DNA of 64,000 nucleotides from Pantoea vagans. GTDB lineage: Bacteria > Pseudomonadota > Gammaproteobacteria > Enterobacterales > Enterobacteriaceae. Below the pieces are notes generated by a model. The model was not told where the DNA came from and made no database searches. It saw only the letters and a program-made list of their open reading frames with translations. Location of the stretch: contig NZ_CP038853.1 in assembly GCF_004792415.1 (NCBI RefSeq), forward strand, positions 2,666,001-2,730,000, in the 5' to 3' direction. The stretch's first letter is position 1; every line of letters begins with the position of its first letter. Shown piece by piece: positions 52,378-64,000 of the stretch. A program made the position numbers and the translations under genes.

Positions 52378-55300
52378 CTACATATCGTGAGGCGGTGGCG
52401 ACAGCACTTCACGGTTACCATTGTGTCCTGGCGTAGAGACTATGCCCTGCGCTTCCATCTGCTCAATGATACGTGCCGCGCGGTTATAGCCGATGCGGAA
52501 CTGACGCTGAACGCCTGAAATCGAGGCACGGCGCTTATCAACCACAAAGCCGACTGCCTGATCGAACAGCGGATCAAGTTCTTCATCGCTATCGATGCCA
52601 CCGGCACTTTCACTCTCTTCGCCTGCCGTAATACTGTCGATATATTGCGGACGACCACGTGCTTTCCAGTCCTGAACCACCGCATGTACTTCCTGGTCAC
52701 GCACAAAGGCACCGTGAACACGAACCGGCAGTGAGGAGTTCGGTGGCATGTAAAGCATGTCACCCATACCCAGCAGGGATTCCGCGCCGCCCTGATCGAG
52801 AATGGTACGGGAGTCTATCTTGCTCGAAACGGTAAAGGCGATACGTGTCGGGATGTTCGCTTTGATTAGGCCAGTAATCACATCTACGGATGGACGCTGT
52901 GTTGCCAGCACCAGATGGATACCCGCAGCACGGGCTTTCTGTGCCAGGCGCGCAATCAGCTCTTCAACCTTTTTACCCACTGCCATGATCAGGTCAGCAA
53001 ACTCATCGACCATTACCACGATATACGGCAGTTTCTCCAGAACCGGCGGCGTCATATCCATGCTGTCGCCCGGTTTCCAGAACGGATCAGGAATCGGACG
53101 ACCCATCGCTTCGGCCTGCTCCACTTTCTCGTTGTAACCCGCCAAATTACGCACGCCCAGCGCAGACATCAGCTTATAACGACGCTCCATTTCGCCGACG
53201 CTCCAGCGCAGCGCATTCGCGGCGTCCTTCATGTCGGTGACCACTTCGGTCAGCAGGTGCGGAATGCCTTCATAGACCGACAGCTCCAGCATTTTCGGGT
53301 CGATCATAATGAAGCGAACTTCTTCCGGCGTCGCCTTGTAGAGCATGCTGATGATCATGGCGTTCACGCCCACGGACTTACCGGAACCGGTAGTACCGGC
53401 AACGAGTAAGTGCGGCATTTTCGCCAGATCGGCCACGACCGGCTGACCGGCAATGTCTTTACCCAGCACGACGGCCAGTGGCGACGGGTTGTCGCGGAAT
53501 TTAGGGCAATCCAGGACTTCACGCAGATAAACGGTCTGACGATGTTTGTTTGGCAGTTCCAGGCCCACATAAGGTTTGCCAGGGATCACTTCCACCACGC
53601 GAACCGCGACAGTCGAGAGTGAACGTGCCAGGTCGCGCGACAGGTTAGAGATACGTGCTGCTTTTACACCCGGCGCCAGGTCAAGCTCGAAACGGGTGAT
53701 AACCGGGCCAGGTGAGATGCCAACCACTTCGGCTTTGACGCGGTAATCGCCTAGGCGTGACTCCACCAGACGGGCAGTCTGCTCCAGCGAGAACATATCG
53801 ACCGGCTCTTCCTCTTCAGGAGGCGCCGTCAGCAGATCCAGCGAAGGCAGTGGCGTGGACGGTTTCTCCAGCGGCTGCTCGTGGCGCATCAGGAACGGAT
53901 GGATCAGGCTGTCATGCAGTGAAGGTTTCGCTTCTTCAACAGGCTGAACCGGCTCAACGGCTGGCGTGCCATAAGACGGCGCAGAATAAGCCGGAGCCTG
54001 AGGCGCCGTTGGTGCAGCATACACAGGCGCAGACGGCGCGGCATAACCCGCTTCAGGCTCTGCTGGCGTACCGTAAGCTGGCGCAGAATAAGCCGGTGCC
54101 TGAGGTGCCGCTGGTGCATGATAGGCAGGCTCTGCGGGTGCCGCAGGCGTCACTGGGGCACTATAGGCAGGTTCTGCCGGTGCAAAACGGGCAGGTGCAG
54201 GCACCTGAGCCGGTGCCTGAGGACTTGAGAACTCACTCACCTGCTGCCACGGTTCGTGTGAAACCGCAGGCGCTTCCGGCTCCGGCGTCGCAGCAATGGT
54301 AAACAGCGGTTCAGACGGGCCGTCATCCACCAGATCTTTCATCGGTGAAAAATCAAATGCTGAGGCGGTATCAATATTCAATACCGGCTCTTTTCTGACT
54401 TCAGGTTCATAGCGCTGCTGTTGCTGCTCGGCGAACTGACGTGCCAGTGCATCCTGCTGCTGCGCATCCTGCTCCTCTTCTTCGTCCTGCTGCCAGTTGG
54501 TGCCGTAACGCTGCTGCTGTTCAGACTGGAAAGCCTGACGCAGTTCAGCCTGCTGCAATGCCTCTTCAGCATCAGGTGCAGTGGAAACCGACGTAGCCGA
54601 TGCCGTTTCGCTCTCTTCCGCTTTGGCTTTCTCTTCAGCCATGCGCTGAGAAGGTAACTTAATGCCATAAGAAGCCAGCTCACGACGCGTAGGCAGTTTT
54701 ACCGGATTAGGACGCGGCAGCGCCGGTCCGATACCCTGCTTAACCTGCGGATTCAGATTGGTTTCAGGGGCTAAGTCGAAAACAGGCGCAGTACGTGTGG
54801 CCGCCGTTCCGGCAGCGGCGGCTGTTGCGGCCGCAGGGATCGCTGATGTGTCACGCCAGTTACCCATTTTAGGTTCGTCATCGTCGTAAGCATTGAACGA
54901 CGGCGCAGCCGGAGCTTCGTCTGGCATTTCAAAGTGGTAAAGCGGTGGTGAGGCTGCGGGTGCAGAAGCACTCTGCGCCGGGGCAGTCGTTGCACCATAG
55001 GATGCAGGGGTGCTCTGTGCAGATGCTGGAACAGGTTGTGCCGTCGGTGATGCAGGTATTGCTGCTGACGCGGCAGGTGCCGATGCAGTAAAGGCTGCAG
55101 CAGCAGGTGCCGCGTTAACCGGCGCTGCGGGAGCGATGGTCACCTCTGCAGCTTCCGCAGTGGCGGCTACCGCCGCACTGGTTGCGGCTGCCGCTTTCGC
55201 CAGTAGCGGATCCGGCTGTGTCGGCACAGGCTGAGCGGCAGCGCGTGGCGCGGCAAGCAGCACATCATCTTCCTGCTCGACAGCACGCGGCGCAGACAGC

Positions 55301-56016
55301 AGCACGTCATCATCCTGATCGGCGGCATGCAATGCAGGGACATCCGCATAATCTTGCGCGTCGCGTTCGTCATCCTCTTCCTGCCAGGGTTCATCGTGAC
55401 GTGAGCGGTTGCTGGCAAACGTCAGGACGCCCATGACGACACCACCAATTCTTTCTGCAATGGTGAGCCAGGACCAGCCGGTATACAGGGTTATCCCCGC
55501 CGCCCAGACGCAGAGCAGCATCAGCGTGCCGCCAGCCGGACTGAACCAGGGAGCAATAGCATTACTGACCAGGCTACCAATCACGCCGCCCGAAGCAAAG
55601 TACCAGATATCATCAGCGTTCAGCGCTGCCATACCACAGGTCGTTACCACGAGCGCAAGAACGCCAATTAAGCGTAACCCCACGGCAAAGTAGTCAAAAT
55701 AGTCCTGGCTGTCGCGCTGACGGAAAGCAATCCAGCACAAACCCAGAATGACGGGCGGAATGGCGTACGCCATCACACCAAAGATGAAGAGTAAGGTGTC
55801 AGCCAGCCAGGCACCGACGCTGCCGCCGATATTATGGATAGGTTCATGCCAGGCCGTTTGCGACCAGCTCGGATCGGAAGGGTTAAAACTGACCAGTGAA
55901 ACCATCAGGTAAATGGCAAACAGCGCCACCAGAATGAGCAACGCTTCCAGCAGACGACGTCCACTGCTCAGCGATTGTAACGAAACGTCTTTATCTTCTG
56001 TATATTCCTGGCTCAA
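52378..56016 (-). CDS. ftsK: DNA translocase FtsK
   Basis: Divisome protein and DNA pump that clears the septum and activates XerCD at dif. From TTG 56014-56016, preceded by GGAG, it has 1212 residues and begins [21 protein letters not shown], matching E. coli; the open frame extends further to another TTG at 56064. The N-terminal part (about 20-200) has four membrane segments, the middle is a long Pro/Ala/Gln-rich linker with near-repeats around 600-700, the RecA-like motor carries Walker [16 protein letters not shown] (near 877) and Walker [12 protein letters not shown], and the gamma winged helix [20 protein letters not shown] reads KOPS. Confidence 0.97.
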   Translation of the reverse strand: MSQEYTEDKDVSLQSLSSGRRLLEALLILVALFAIYLMVSLVSFNPSDPSWSQTAWHEPIHNIGGSVGAWLADTLLFIFGVMAYAIPPVILGLCWIAFRQRDSQDYFDYFAVGLRLIGVLALVVTTCGMAALNADDIWYFASGGVIGSLVSNAIAPWFSPAGGTLMLLCVWAAGITLYTGWSWLTIAERIGGVVMGVLTFASNRSRHDEPWQEEDDERDAQDYADVPALHAADQDDDVLLSAPRAVEQEDDVLLAAPRAAAQPVPTQPDPLLAKAAAATSAAVAATAEAAEVTIAPAAPVNAAPAAAAFTASAPAASAAIPASPTAQPVPASAQSTPASYGATTAPAQSASAPAASPPLYHFEMPDEAPAAPSFNAYDDDEPKMGNWRDTSAIPAAATAAAAGTAATRTAPVFDLAPETNLNPQVKQGIGPALPRPNPVKLPTRRELASYGIKLPSQRMAEEKAKAEESETASATSVSTAPDAEEALQQAELRQAFQSEQQQRYGTNWQQDEEEEQDAQQQDALARQFAEQQQQRYEPEVRKEPVLNIDTASAFDFSPMKDLVDDGPSEPLFTIAATPEPEAPAVSHEPWQQVSEFSSPQAPAQVPAPARFAPAEPAYSAPVTPAAPAEPAYHAPAAPQAPAYSAPAYGTPAEPEAGYAAPSAPVYAAPTAPQAPAYSAPSYGTPAVEPVQPVEEAKPSLHDSLIHPFLMRHEQPLEKPSTPLPSLDLLTAPPEEEEPVDMFSLEQTARLVESRLGDYRVKAEVVGISPGPVITRFELDLAPGVKAARISNLSRDLARSLSTVAVRVVEVIPGKPYVGLELPNKHRQTVYLREVLDCPKFRDNPSPLAVVLGKDIAGQPVVADLAKMPHLLVAGTTGSGKSVGVNAMIISMLYKATPEEVRFIMIDPKMLELSVYEGIPHLLTEVVTDMKDAANALRWSVGEMERRYKLMSALGVRNLAGYNEKVEQAEAMGRPIPDPFWKPGDSMDMTPPVLEKLPYIVVMVDEFADLIMAVGKKVEELIARLAQKARAAGIHLVLATQRPSVDVITGLIKANIPTRIAFTVSSKIDSRTILDQGGAESLLGMGDMLYMPPNSSLPVRVHGAFVRDQEVHAVVQDWKARGRPQYIDSITAGEESESAGGIDSDEELDPLFDQAVGFVVDKRRASISGVQRQFRIGYNRAARIIEQMEAQGIVSTPGHNGNREVLSPPPHDM
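53930..54210 (-). repeat. Degenerate Ala/Pro/Tyr repeats in the ftsK linker
   Basis: On the minus strand this segment encodes recurring units such as [15 protein letters not shown] and [15 protein letters not shown], spaced by APTAPQ-type elements. Similar DNA segments (for example around 53980-54005 and 54075-54105) suggest expansion by unequal recombination. The E. coli FtsK linker is also Pro/Gln-rich but has a different sequence. Confidence 0.6.
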
Positions 56017-56134
56017 GAGGACTCTCCAGGTGCCTGTAAAGTAAGAAGCAACAGCGTCGGGCAAGCCCGACGCTGATCCTGTATGAATGCACAGGAGTGT
56101 ACCGAAATCTCACAGGTTTTGCACCTGCCCCGCA

Positions 56135-56629
56135 TCAGCGAGTTTTGATCACCAGTCGATTGCTCTGTTTGACCTCTTCCATCACCACATAAGTTCGCGT
56201 GTCGTTTACGCCCGGCAGGCGCAACAGGGTTTCGCCCAGCAGCTTACGGTAGGCAGACATATCAGGTACGCGCGTTTTCAGCAGGTAGTCGAAATCGCCG
56301 GAAACGAGGTGACACTCTTGAGTTTCCTCAAGTTTTTGCACAGCGGCGTTAAATTGCTCAAACACATCCGGCGCACCACGATTCAGAGTAATCTCAACGA
56401 ATACCAGCAGAGAGGCATCCAGATAGTGCGGGTTTAACTGCGCAGTGTAACCAAGAATAAATCCCTGGCGTTCGAGACGGCGTACACGCTCAAGACATGG
56501 CGTAGGCGATAAGCCTACGCGTTTGGAAAGCTCTACGTTTGAAATGCGACCATCTTTCTGAAGTTCATTCAGAATGTTCCTGTCAATTCTGTCGAGGTCT
56601 TTCCCGGGGCGTTTCTTATTGTCTACCAT
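56135..56629 (-). CDS. lrp: Leucine-responsive regulatory protein Lrp
   Basis: Global regulator of amino acid metabolism, pili and feast/famine response. From ATG 56627-56629 (MVDNKKRPGKDLDRIDRN) it is 164 residues, the E. coli length, with only a few substitutions. The N-terminal helix-turn-helix is ISNVELSKRVGLSPTPCLERV, and the C-terminal RAM domain ends VMEEVKQSNRLVIKTR. The frame extends 13 codons upstream of the chosen start. It is divergent from trxB, separated by a long 520-base gap typical for the autoregulated lrp leader. Confidence 0.98.
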   Translation of the reverse strand: MVDNKKRPGKDLDRIDRNILNELQKDGRISNVELSKRVGLSPTPCLERVRRLERQGFILGYTAQLNPHYLDASLLVFVEITLNRGAPDVFEQFNAAVQKLEETQECHLVSGDFDYLLKTRVPDMSAYRKLLGETLLRLPGVNDTRTYVVMEEVKQSNRLVIKTR

Positions 56630-58118
<1,489 letters not shown>

Positions 58119-58147
58119 GTTGTTAACCCTCTGATCTCAAATGTTCC

Positions 58148-58175
58148 AGGCGACGGTTTTTCCGTCGCCTTTTTT
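58148..58175 (+). terminator. Terminator after trxB
   Basis: AGGCGACGG (58148-58156) pairs with CCGTCGCCT (58162-58170) around a T5 loop and runs into TTTTTT. It separates trxB from the cydDC promoter region. Confidence 0.92.
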
Positions 58176-58261
58176 ATGGCTCTCATGCTAGATTCTGGCG
58201 CCTGAAGAGATGGAAATGTCTTTCCATTTTCCCCTGTCACCGACATTTAGCATGGTCTCGC

Positions 58262-60031
58262 ATGGAAAAATCGCGGCAGCAGCATCTTACCCGCTGGCTT
58301 CGTCAGCAACGTCGTTTCGCCGGTCGCTGGTTGCGGCTCAACACGCTGCTGGGCATGGCAAGTGCCCTGCTGATCATTGCCCAGTCGGGTTTACTGGCCT
58401 CGCTGCTGCAGGCGCTGATCATAGACCAGCAGCCGCGTGAAACCCTGACGGTCAGTATCGTGCTGTTACTGCTCTGCTTCGTACTGCGCGCCCTGATCAA
58501 CTATGCCCGCGAACTGACCGGTTATCGGGCGGGACAGGCTATCCGTCAGGCGTTACGTCAGCAGGTCTTAGACCGGTTGTCTGCGCTGGGCCCGGCGTGG
58601 ATTCAGGGAAAACCAGCCGGGAGCTGGGCAACCCTGCTGCTGGAGCAGATCGAAGAGATGCAGGAGTACTACGCCCGCTATCTGCCGCAGATGACGCTGG
58701 CGGTGCTGATCCCCTGCTGCATTCTGCTGACTGTTTTTTCGCTGAACTGGACCGCAGGTCTGATCCTGTTTGCCACTGCGCCGTTGATTCCGCTGTTTAT
58801 GGCGCTGGTCGGCATGGGTGCGGCCGAGGCCAATCGCCGCAACTTCCTGGTGCTGGCCCGCCTGAGCGGTAACTTTCTCGACCGTCTGCGCGGCAGAGAA
58901 ACGCTGCGGCTGTTTCATCGTGGTGAAGCAGAGCAGCAGGCGGTTGCCGACGCCACCACCGATTTTCGCCAGCGCACCATGGACGTGCTGCGTTTAGCGT
59001 TTCTCTCCTCCGCCGTGCTGGAGTTTTTTGCCTCGTTAGCCATTGCTGTGGTAGCCGTCTATTTTGGCTTCTCCTATCTGGGCGAATTGCATTTCGGTGA
59101 TTATGGCCACGGCGTGACGCTGTTTGCCGGATTCCTGGTGCTGATCCTCGCCCCGGAGTTTTTCCAGCCACTGCGCGATCTCGGCGCGTTCTATCATGCC
59201 AAAGCCCAGGCGGTCGGCGGTGCCGATGCACTTGAGGCCTTTATGCAGGCGACACCTGACGCCGCGCCGCAGGAGGGTCAGTTACCTTTCACAGCCGACC
59301 GTTCCATCGCGCTTGTCGCCGATGATCTGCGGGTCTGCGCGCCCGATGGTCAGGTGCTGTGCGGCCCGCTCACTTTCACTATTGCCGCTGGCGAGCAGAT
59401 TGCGCTGGTCGGTCAAAGCGGAGCCGGGAAAACGGCACTGATGAACGCCCTGCTTGGCTTCCTGCCTTATCAGGGTTCGCTGAAAGCGAATGGCGTCGAA
59501 CTGCGTGATATACGGCGGAGTGACTGGCATCAGCAGCTTAGCTGGGTAGGACAGAATCCTCAGTTACCGGCCACCACCTTGCGCGACAATATCGTGATGA
59601 ATGCGGTCTGGGATAGCGAGCGCTTTGCGATGCTGCTGGAATCGTGTGGCATTAACGAGTTCCTGCCTCGTCTGCCCAGGGGTATTGAAACTCAGCCCGG
59701 CGATGGCGGTAATCAGCTGTCGGTGGGTCAGGCACAGCGGGTCGCGGTCGCACGCGCGCTCTATAAATCCTCACATTTATTGCTGCTTGACGAACCGGCA
59801 GCCAGCCTGGATGCACTCAGCGAACGTCATGTAATGCTGGCCCTGAACCAGGCGGCTGCCCGCCAGACCACCCTGATGATTACCCATCAGATTGATACGC
59901 TGAGTTACTGGCAGACCCTCTGGGTAATGGAGGCGGGTAAACTGGTGCAACAGGGCAACTGGCAGCAGCTATCGCAACAGCCCGGTGCCTTCAGCGAAAT
60001 GCTGAAGCATCGTCAACAGGAGATCCGCTGA
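58262..60031 (+). CDS. cydD: Cysteine/glutathione ABC exporter subunit CydD
   Basis: Half of the CydDC inner-membrane ABC transporter, which maintains periplasmic redox balance and is required for assembly of cytochrome bd. The 589-residue protein has six membrane helices, then Walker A LVGQSGAGKTALMNALLG (near residue 382), signature LSVGQAQRVAVARAL and Walker B LLLLDEPAASLD. No strong ribosome-binding site precedes ATG 58262, but MEKSRQQHLTRWLRQQ aligns with E. coli. Its stop shares one base with the cydC start. Confidence 0.96.
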   Translation: MEKSRQQHLTRWLRQQRRFAGRWLRLNTLLGMASALLIIAQSGLLASLLQALIIDQQPRETLTVSIVLLLLCFVLRALINYARELTGYRAGQAIRQALRQQVLDRLSALGPAWIQGKPAGSWATLLLEQIEEMQEYYARYLPQMTLAVLIPCCILLTVFSLNWTAGLILFATAPLIPLFMALVGMGAAEANRRNFLVLARLSGNFLDRLRGRETLRLFHRGEAEQQAVADATTDFRQRTMDVLRLAFLSSAVLEFFASLAIAVVAVYFGFSYLGELHFGDYGHGVTLFAGFLVLILAPEFFQPLRDLGAFYHAKAQAVGGADALEAFMQATPDAAPQEGQLPFTADRSIALVADDLRVCAPDGQVLCGPLTFTIAAGEQIALVGQSGAGKTALMNALLGFLPYQGSLKANGVELRDIRRSDWHQQLSWVGQNPQLPATTLRDNIVMNAVWDSERFAMLLESCGINEFLPRLPRGIETQPGDGGNQLSVGQAQRVAVARALYKSSHLLLLDEPAASLDALSERHVMLALNQAAARQTTLMITHQIDTLSYWQTLWVMEAGKLVQQGNWQQLSQQPGAFSEMLKHRQQEIR

Positions 60032-61761
60032 TGTCCGCCTTGCGTCCTTTTCTTCGTCTCTGGCTGCGCCACCCATTCCGTCTTGCCCTGGGCATTGTGC
60101 TGGCGATTGTTACCTTGCTGGCCAGCATCAGCCTGCTGACCCTGTCAGGCTGGTTTCTCGCCGCATCGTCAGTGGCAGGCGTAGCGGGCCTCTATACCTT
60201 CAACTATATGCTGCCCGCGGCTGGCGTCCGTGGCGCTGCGATCATCCGCACCGCCGCACGCTATGCTGAACGTCTGGTCAGCCATGATGCGACGTTCAGG
60301 GTGCTTCAGCATCTGCGCGTCCACACCTTCAGCCGCCTGATGGCACTTTCGCCGGGACAGCTGTCACAGTTCCGCCAGGCGGACCTGCTCAACCGTTTTG
60401 TCGCCGATGTTGATACGCTGGACCATCTCTATCTGCGCGTCATTTCGCCGCTGCTCGGCGCATTTGTGGTAATAGTGGTCGTTACCCTTGGGATGAGTTT
60501 TATTGATGTTTCGCTGGCACTGACGCTCGGCGGTATCATGCTGAGTACGCTGGTTCTGATGCCGTCACTGTTTTATCATCTGGGCTCACCGGCAGGCGTC
60601 GCGATTGCCCATGGACGCGCCCGCTGGCGTCTGCAGCTAATGCAGTGGCTGGCGGCGCAGGCTGAACTGACGTTATATGGTGCCTCGCAGAGCTGGCGTC
60701 AGCAACTTGACGAAGATGAACAGCGCTGGCAGCAGGCACAGAGCCAGCAACAGCGTTTACAGGCTGCCGCCCAGAGCCTGCTGCTGCTGATCAGCGGCGT
60801 AACCGTAACCCTGCTGCTCTGGCTTGGTGCTGCGACAATCAGCGAACAGCAGTTACCCGGCTCGCTGATTGCGCTGGTGGTGTTCTGCGCCCTGGCCGCC
60901 TTTGAGGCGCTGGCACCGGTTGCAGGCGCTTTTCTGCCTATGTCGCAGGTGACAACTGCCGCGCAGCGGGTCAATGACATTATTGATCAGTCACCCGCCA
61001 TCACCTTCCCGGCACGGTCAGACGCCCGATCAGGACCGCTCGACGTCAGTATCGATCGGCTCGACTTCAGCTACCCCGACCGTCCGGATAAGGTACTCAA
61101 TGGCTGTACCCTGCAGGTCGCCGCGGGTGAACATATTGCGCTACTGGGACCGACCGGCTGCGGAAAATCGACGCTGCTGGCGCTGCTGACCCGCGCCCGG
61201 GAGAGCCAGCATGGTGTCATCAGCCTGAATGATCTGCCGATTACCGCCTGGTCAGAGTCCGCGTTGCGCCAGCGTATCAGTGTAGTGACGCAGCGGGTTC
61301 ATCTTTTCAGTCAGAGCCTGCGCGATAACCTGCTGCTGGCTCGTCCCGATGCCACTGATGAACAGCTATGCCGCGTACTGAACGACGTTGGCCTGCAGCG
61401 CCTGCTTGAGAACCAGGAAGGATTAAACGCCTGGATGGGCGAAGGGGGTCGCCCGCTTTCCGGCGGCGAACTGCGCCGGCTGGCGCTGGCACGTGCGTTA
61501 CTGCACGACGGCGATCTCTGGCTGCTGGATGAGCCCACCGAAGGGCTGGATGCGACCACCGAGCAACATATTCTCGCCCTGTTGCAACGGCTGACCGCCG
61601 GAAAAACCTCGATCATAGTCACCCACCGGCTGAGTGGCCTGGAGCGCATGGATCGTATCTGCGTGATGGATAATGGCGCGATTGTTGAACAGGGCAGTCA
61701 TACGGAATTAATCTCAAAAGCGGGGCGCTACTGGCGTTTCCGGCAGCGTATTGCGTTATAG
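60031..61761 (+). CDS. cydC: Cysteine/glutathione ABC exporter subunit CydC
   Basis: Partner of CydD. The 576-residue protein (E. coli 573) begins MSALRPFLRLWLRHPFRLALG, has six membrane segments and an ATPase domain with Walker [20 protein letters not shown], signature LSGGELRRLALARALL and Walker B LWLLDEPTEGLD. Start and cydD stop overlap as TGATG, indicating coupled translation and heterodimer production at equal ratio. aat follows after 33 bases. Confidence 0.96.
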   Translation: MSALRPFLRLWLRHPFRLALGIVLAIVTLLASISLLTLSGWFLAASSVAGVAGLYTFNYMLPAAGVRGAAIIRTAARYAERLVSHDATFRVLQHLRVHTFSRLMALSPGQLSQFRQADLLNRFVADVDTLDHLYLRVISPLLGAFVVIVVVTLGMSFIDVSLALTLGGIMLSTLVLMPSLFYHLGSPAGVAIAHGRARWRLQLMQWLAAQAELTLYGASQSWRQQLDEDEQRWQQAQSQQQRLQAAAQSLLLLISGVTVTLLLWLGAATISEQQLPGSLIALVVFCALAAFEALAPVAGAFLPMSQVTTAAQRVNDIIDQSPAITFPARSDARSGPLDVSIDRLDFSYPDRPDKVLNGCTLQVAAGEHIALLGPTGCGKSTLLALLTRARESQHGVISLNDLPITAWSESALRQRISVVTQRVHLFSQSLRDNLLLARPDATDEQLCRVLNDVGLQRLLENQEGLNAWMGEGGRPLSGGELRRLALARALLHDGDLWLLDEPTEGLDATTEQHILALLQRLTAGKTSIIVTHRLSGLERMDRICVMDNGAIVEQGSHTELISKAGRYWRFRQRIAL

Positions 61762-61794
61762 TCTTAGCGAAATGCCGATGAGTAACATAACGCG

Positions 61795-62487
61795 ATGAGA
61801 CTGGTACAACTGTCACGGGAATCTCTGCTCTTTCCACCGCCTGAGATGGCGCTGCGTGAGCCAAATGGCCTGCTGGCCATGGGCGGCGATCTCTCCCCTG
61901 CCCGGTTACTTAACGCTTACCAGCACGGTATCTTTCCCTGGTTTTCGCCCGGCGATCCCATTCTCTGGTGGTCACCCGATCCGCGAGCCGTCCTGCTACC
62001 TGAACAGTTTCATCTCAGCCGTAGCATGAAGCGTTTTCACAATCGCTCACCCTATCGGGTAACAATGAACGAGTCCTTTGCCGAGGTGCTTGAGGGTTGC
62101 GCCAGCGGTCGCGAGGAAGGCACCTGGATTACCTTTGAGATGAAGCGTGCCTGGTTGCGACTGTATGAACTTGGCCACGCGCACTCCATCGAGGTATGGG
62201 ATGAACATCAGCTGGTGGGTGGCATGTATGGGCTGGCGATGGGGCAAATCTTCTGCGGTGAGTCGATGTTCAGTCGTCAGCAGAATGCATCCAAAACCGC
62301 ACTATGGGTCTTTTGTCAGCATTTCATCCGGCATCAGGGCCGACTGGTAGATTGTCAGGTACTTAATCCCCATACTGCCTCGCTGGGCGCGCAGGAGATC
62401 CCGCGCGCTGATTATCTGCAATATGTACAAAGCCTTGCTTACCAGCCGGTCAGCGATGGCTGCTGGCAGACACAAACGCTTTTTTAG
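61795..62487 (+). CDS. aat: Leucyl/phenylalanyl-tRNA-protein transferase
   Basis: Aat adds Leu or Phe to N-terminal Arg or Lys of proteins, marking them for ClpAP via ClpS (N-degron pathway). The 230-residue protein (E. coli 234) shows the family segments [40 protein letters not shown] and [19 protein letters not shown]. It is the third gene after cydD and cydC. clpA itself lies nearby on the opposite strand with infA in between. Confidence 0.96.
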   Translation: MRLVQLSRESLLFPPPEMALREPNGLLAMGGDLSPARLLNAYQHGIFPWFSPGDPILWWSPDPRAVLLPEQFHLSRSMKRFHNRSPYRVTMNESFAEVLEGCASGREEGTWITFEMKRAWLRLYELGHAHSIEVWDEHQLVGGMYGLAMGQIFCGESMFSRQQNASKTALWVFCQHFIRHQGRLVDCQVLNPHTASLGAQEIPRADYLQYVQSLAYQPVSDGCWQTQTLF

Positions 62488-63051
<564 letters not shown>

Positions 63052-63088
63052 TTTGCAGTAATCTCATCGCTCTGCATATTGCAGCGAA

Positions 63089-63119
63089 AAAAAAGGCCGG
63101 ATTTTAATCCGGCCTTTTT
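63089..63119. terminator. Bidirectional terminator between infA and clpA
   Basis: AAGGCCGGAT (63093-63102) pairs with ATCCGGCCTT (63107-63116) around TTTA, with A8 on the left and T5 on the right, so it ends both infA and clpA. Confidence 0.93.
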
Positions 63120-63137
63120 CACATCTGTAGCAGGTGA

Positions 63138-64000
63138 TTAATGAACAGTGCCTTCGGTTTTGCGTTTTTCAGCACTCAGGAAGTGATAGGTCAGTTCACC
63201 TTTCTCACGATCCAGCGCGACTGATACTGAGCCGCCATCCACCAGCGAACCAAACAGCAGTTCATTAGCTAACGGTTTCTTCAGGCTGTCCTGCACGGTG
63301 CGCGCCATCGGACGTGCGCCCATCGCTTTGTCGTAACCCTTCTCAGCCAGCCAGTCACGTGCTTCATCACTGACTTCCAGCGACACGCCTTTCGCATCCA
63401 GCTGCGCCTGCAACTCGACAATAAACTTGTCGACCACCTGATGGATCACCTCTGGTGACAGGTGACTGAACCAGATGATGTTGTCGAGACGGTTACGAAA
63501 CTCTGGCGTAAAGATCTTTTTGATCTCCTCCATCGCATCGGTGCTGTTGTCCTGATGAATCAGGCCAATCGACTTACGTTCTGTCTCACGCACACCGGCG
63601 TTGGTGGTCATCACCAGCACCACGTTACGGAAGTCTGCTTTACGACCGTTGTTGTCGGTCAGCATGCCGTTATCCATCACCTGCAGCAGCAGGTTAAAGA
63701 CATCCGGGTGCGCTTTCTCAATCTCATCCAGCAGCACGACCGCGTGAGGATGCTTGATTACCGCATCCGTCAGCAGGCCACCCTGATCAAATCCGACGTA
63801 ACCCGGAGGCGCACCAATCAGACGACTGACGGTGTGACGCTCCATATACTCAGACATATCAAAGCGCAGCAGCTCAATGCCCAGTGCTTTCGCCAGCTGC
63901 ACGGTGACTTCCGTTTTACCAACACCGGTTGGTCCGGCAAACAGGAAGGAACCGACCGGCTTACGATCCTGACCCAGACCGGCGCGGCTCATTTTGATTG
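63138..64000 (-). CDS. clpA: ATP-dependent Clp protease ATP-binding subunit ClpA (partial, N-terminus off window)
   Basis: The C-terminal 287 codons of ClpA, open to the right edge; the ATG at 63992 is internal. ClpA unfolds substrates for ClpP. This part contains the second AAA+ module: Walker A FLFAGPTGVGKTEVTVQL, Walker B AVVLLDEIEKAHPDVFNLLL, sensor 1 LVMTTNAGV, the ClpP-binding IGL loop in KSIGLIHQDNSTDAM and the small C-terminal domain GARPMARTVQDSLKKPLANELL. With aat nearby it represents the degradation side of the N-degron pathway. Confidence 0.98.
   Translation of the reverse strand, partial: IKMSRAGLGQDRKPVGSFLFAGPTGVGKTEVTVQLAKALGIELLRFDMSEYMERHTVSRLIGAPPGYVGFDQGGLLTDAVIKHPHAVVLLDEIEKAHPDVFNLLLQVMDNGMLTDNNGRKADFRNVVLVMTTNAGVRETERKSIGLIHQDNSTDAMEEIKKIFTPEFRNRLDNIIWFSHLSPEVIHQVVDKFIVELQAQLDAKGVSLEVSDEARDWLAEKGYDKAMGARPMARTVQDSLKKPLANELLFGSLVDGGSVSVALDREKGELTYHFLSAEKRKTEGTVH

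Overview
The window is ordinary enterobacterial core chromosome. Gene order and protein sequence follow the Escherichia coli 20-22 min region almost gene for gene, from clpA at the right edge (E. coli orientation reversed) to the ssu operon at the left. Several genes I associate with E. coli at this locus are absent (dmsABC and ycaC/M/N/K near pfl, ycaL between aroA and cmk, ycaP near serC). Protein divergence from E. coli plus these absences suggest an Erwiniaceae-type organism such as Pantoea or Erwinia. The genus is an inference from remembered sequences, not a database result.

Layout, left to right. 1-1613: two minus-strand envelope polysaccharide genes, a flippase cut by the window edge and a family 2 glycosyltransferase, then about 750 bp of AT-rich DNA. 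2364-6625: the ssuEADCB operon for taking sulfur from alkanesulfonates. 6661-15823: pepN, pncB, asnS, ompF, aspC and gloC. 15863-25068: murein enzymes mepK and ldtD, then the mukFEB condensin operon. 25080-28674: cmoM, elyC, ycbJ, kdsB, ycaR. 28780-32765: ycaQ, lpxK, msbA. 32800-40749: comEC, ihfB, rpsA, cmk, aroA, serC. 41076-47330: ycaO, then focA-pflB-pflA for anaerobic pyruvate and formate metabolism. 47383-56629: ycaD, serS, rarA, lolA, ftsK and lrp. 57150-64000: trxB, cydDC, aat, infA and the 3' part of clpA.

Functional groupings. The ssu genes form a tight transcription unit with a dyad-symmetric candidate Cbl/CysB site just before the first gene. The focA promoter has an FNR box spaced exactly as in class II activation. 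The ompF leader keeps the E. coli layout of three OmpR 20-mers and a MicF-pairable start region. LPS supply is represented by kdsB, lpxK and msbA, murein and envelope care by mepK, ldtD, elyC and lolA, and chromosome maintenance by mukFEB, ftsK and ihfB. CydDC with TrxB covers thiol/redox balance. Aat and ClpA are both part of the N-degron pathway.

No IS element, prophage, integron, CRISPR array, rRNA or tRNA was recognised. I found no convincing undescribed multigene system. The points most worth a second look are the polysaccharide genes at the left edge, uncharacterised inverted repeats in the lrp-trxB and pepN-pncB gaps, and the promoter architecture of ssu, focA and infA. Several start codons were moved inward from the longest reading frame on ribosome-binding-site and family-length grounds, including a TTG start for ftsK and a GTG start for rarA.
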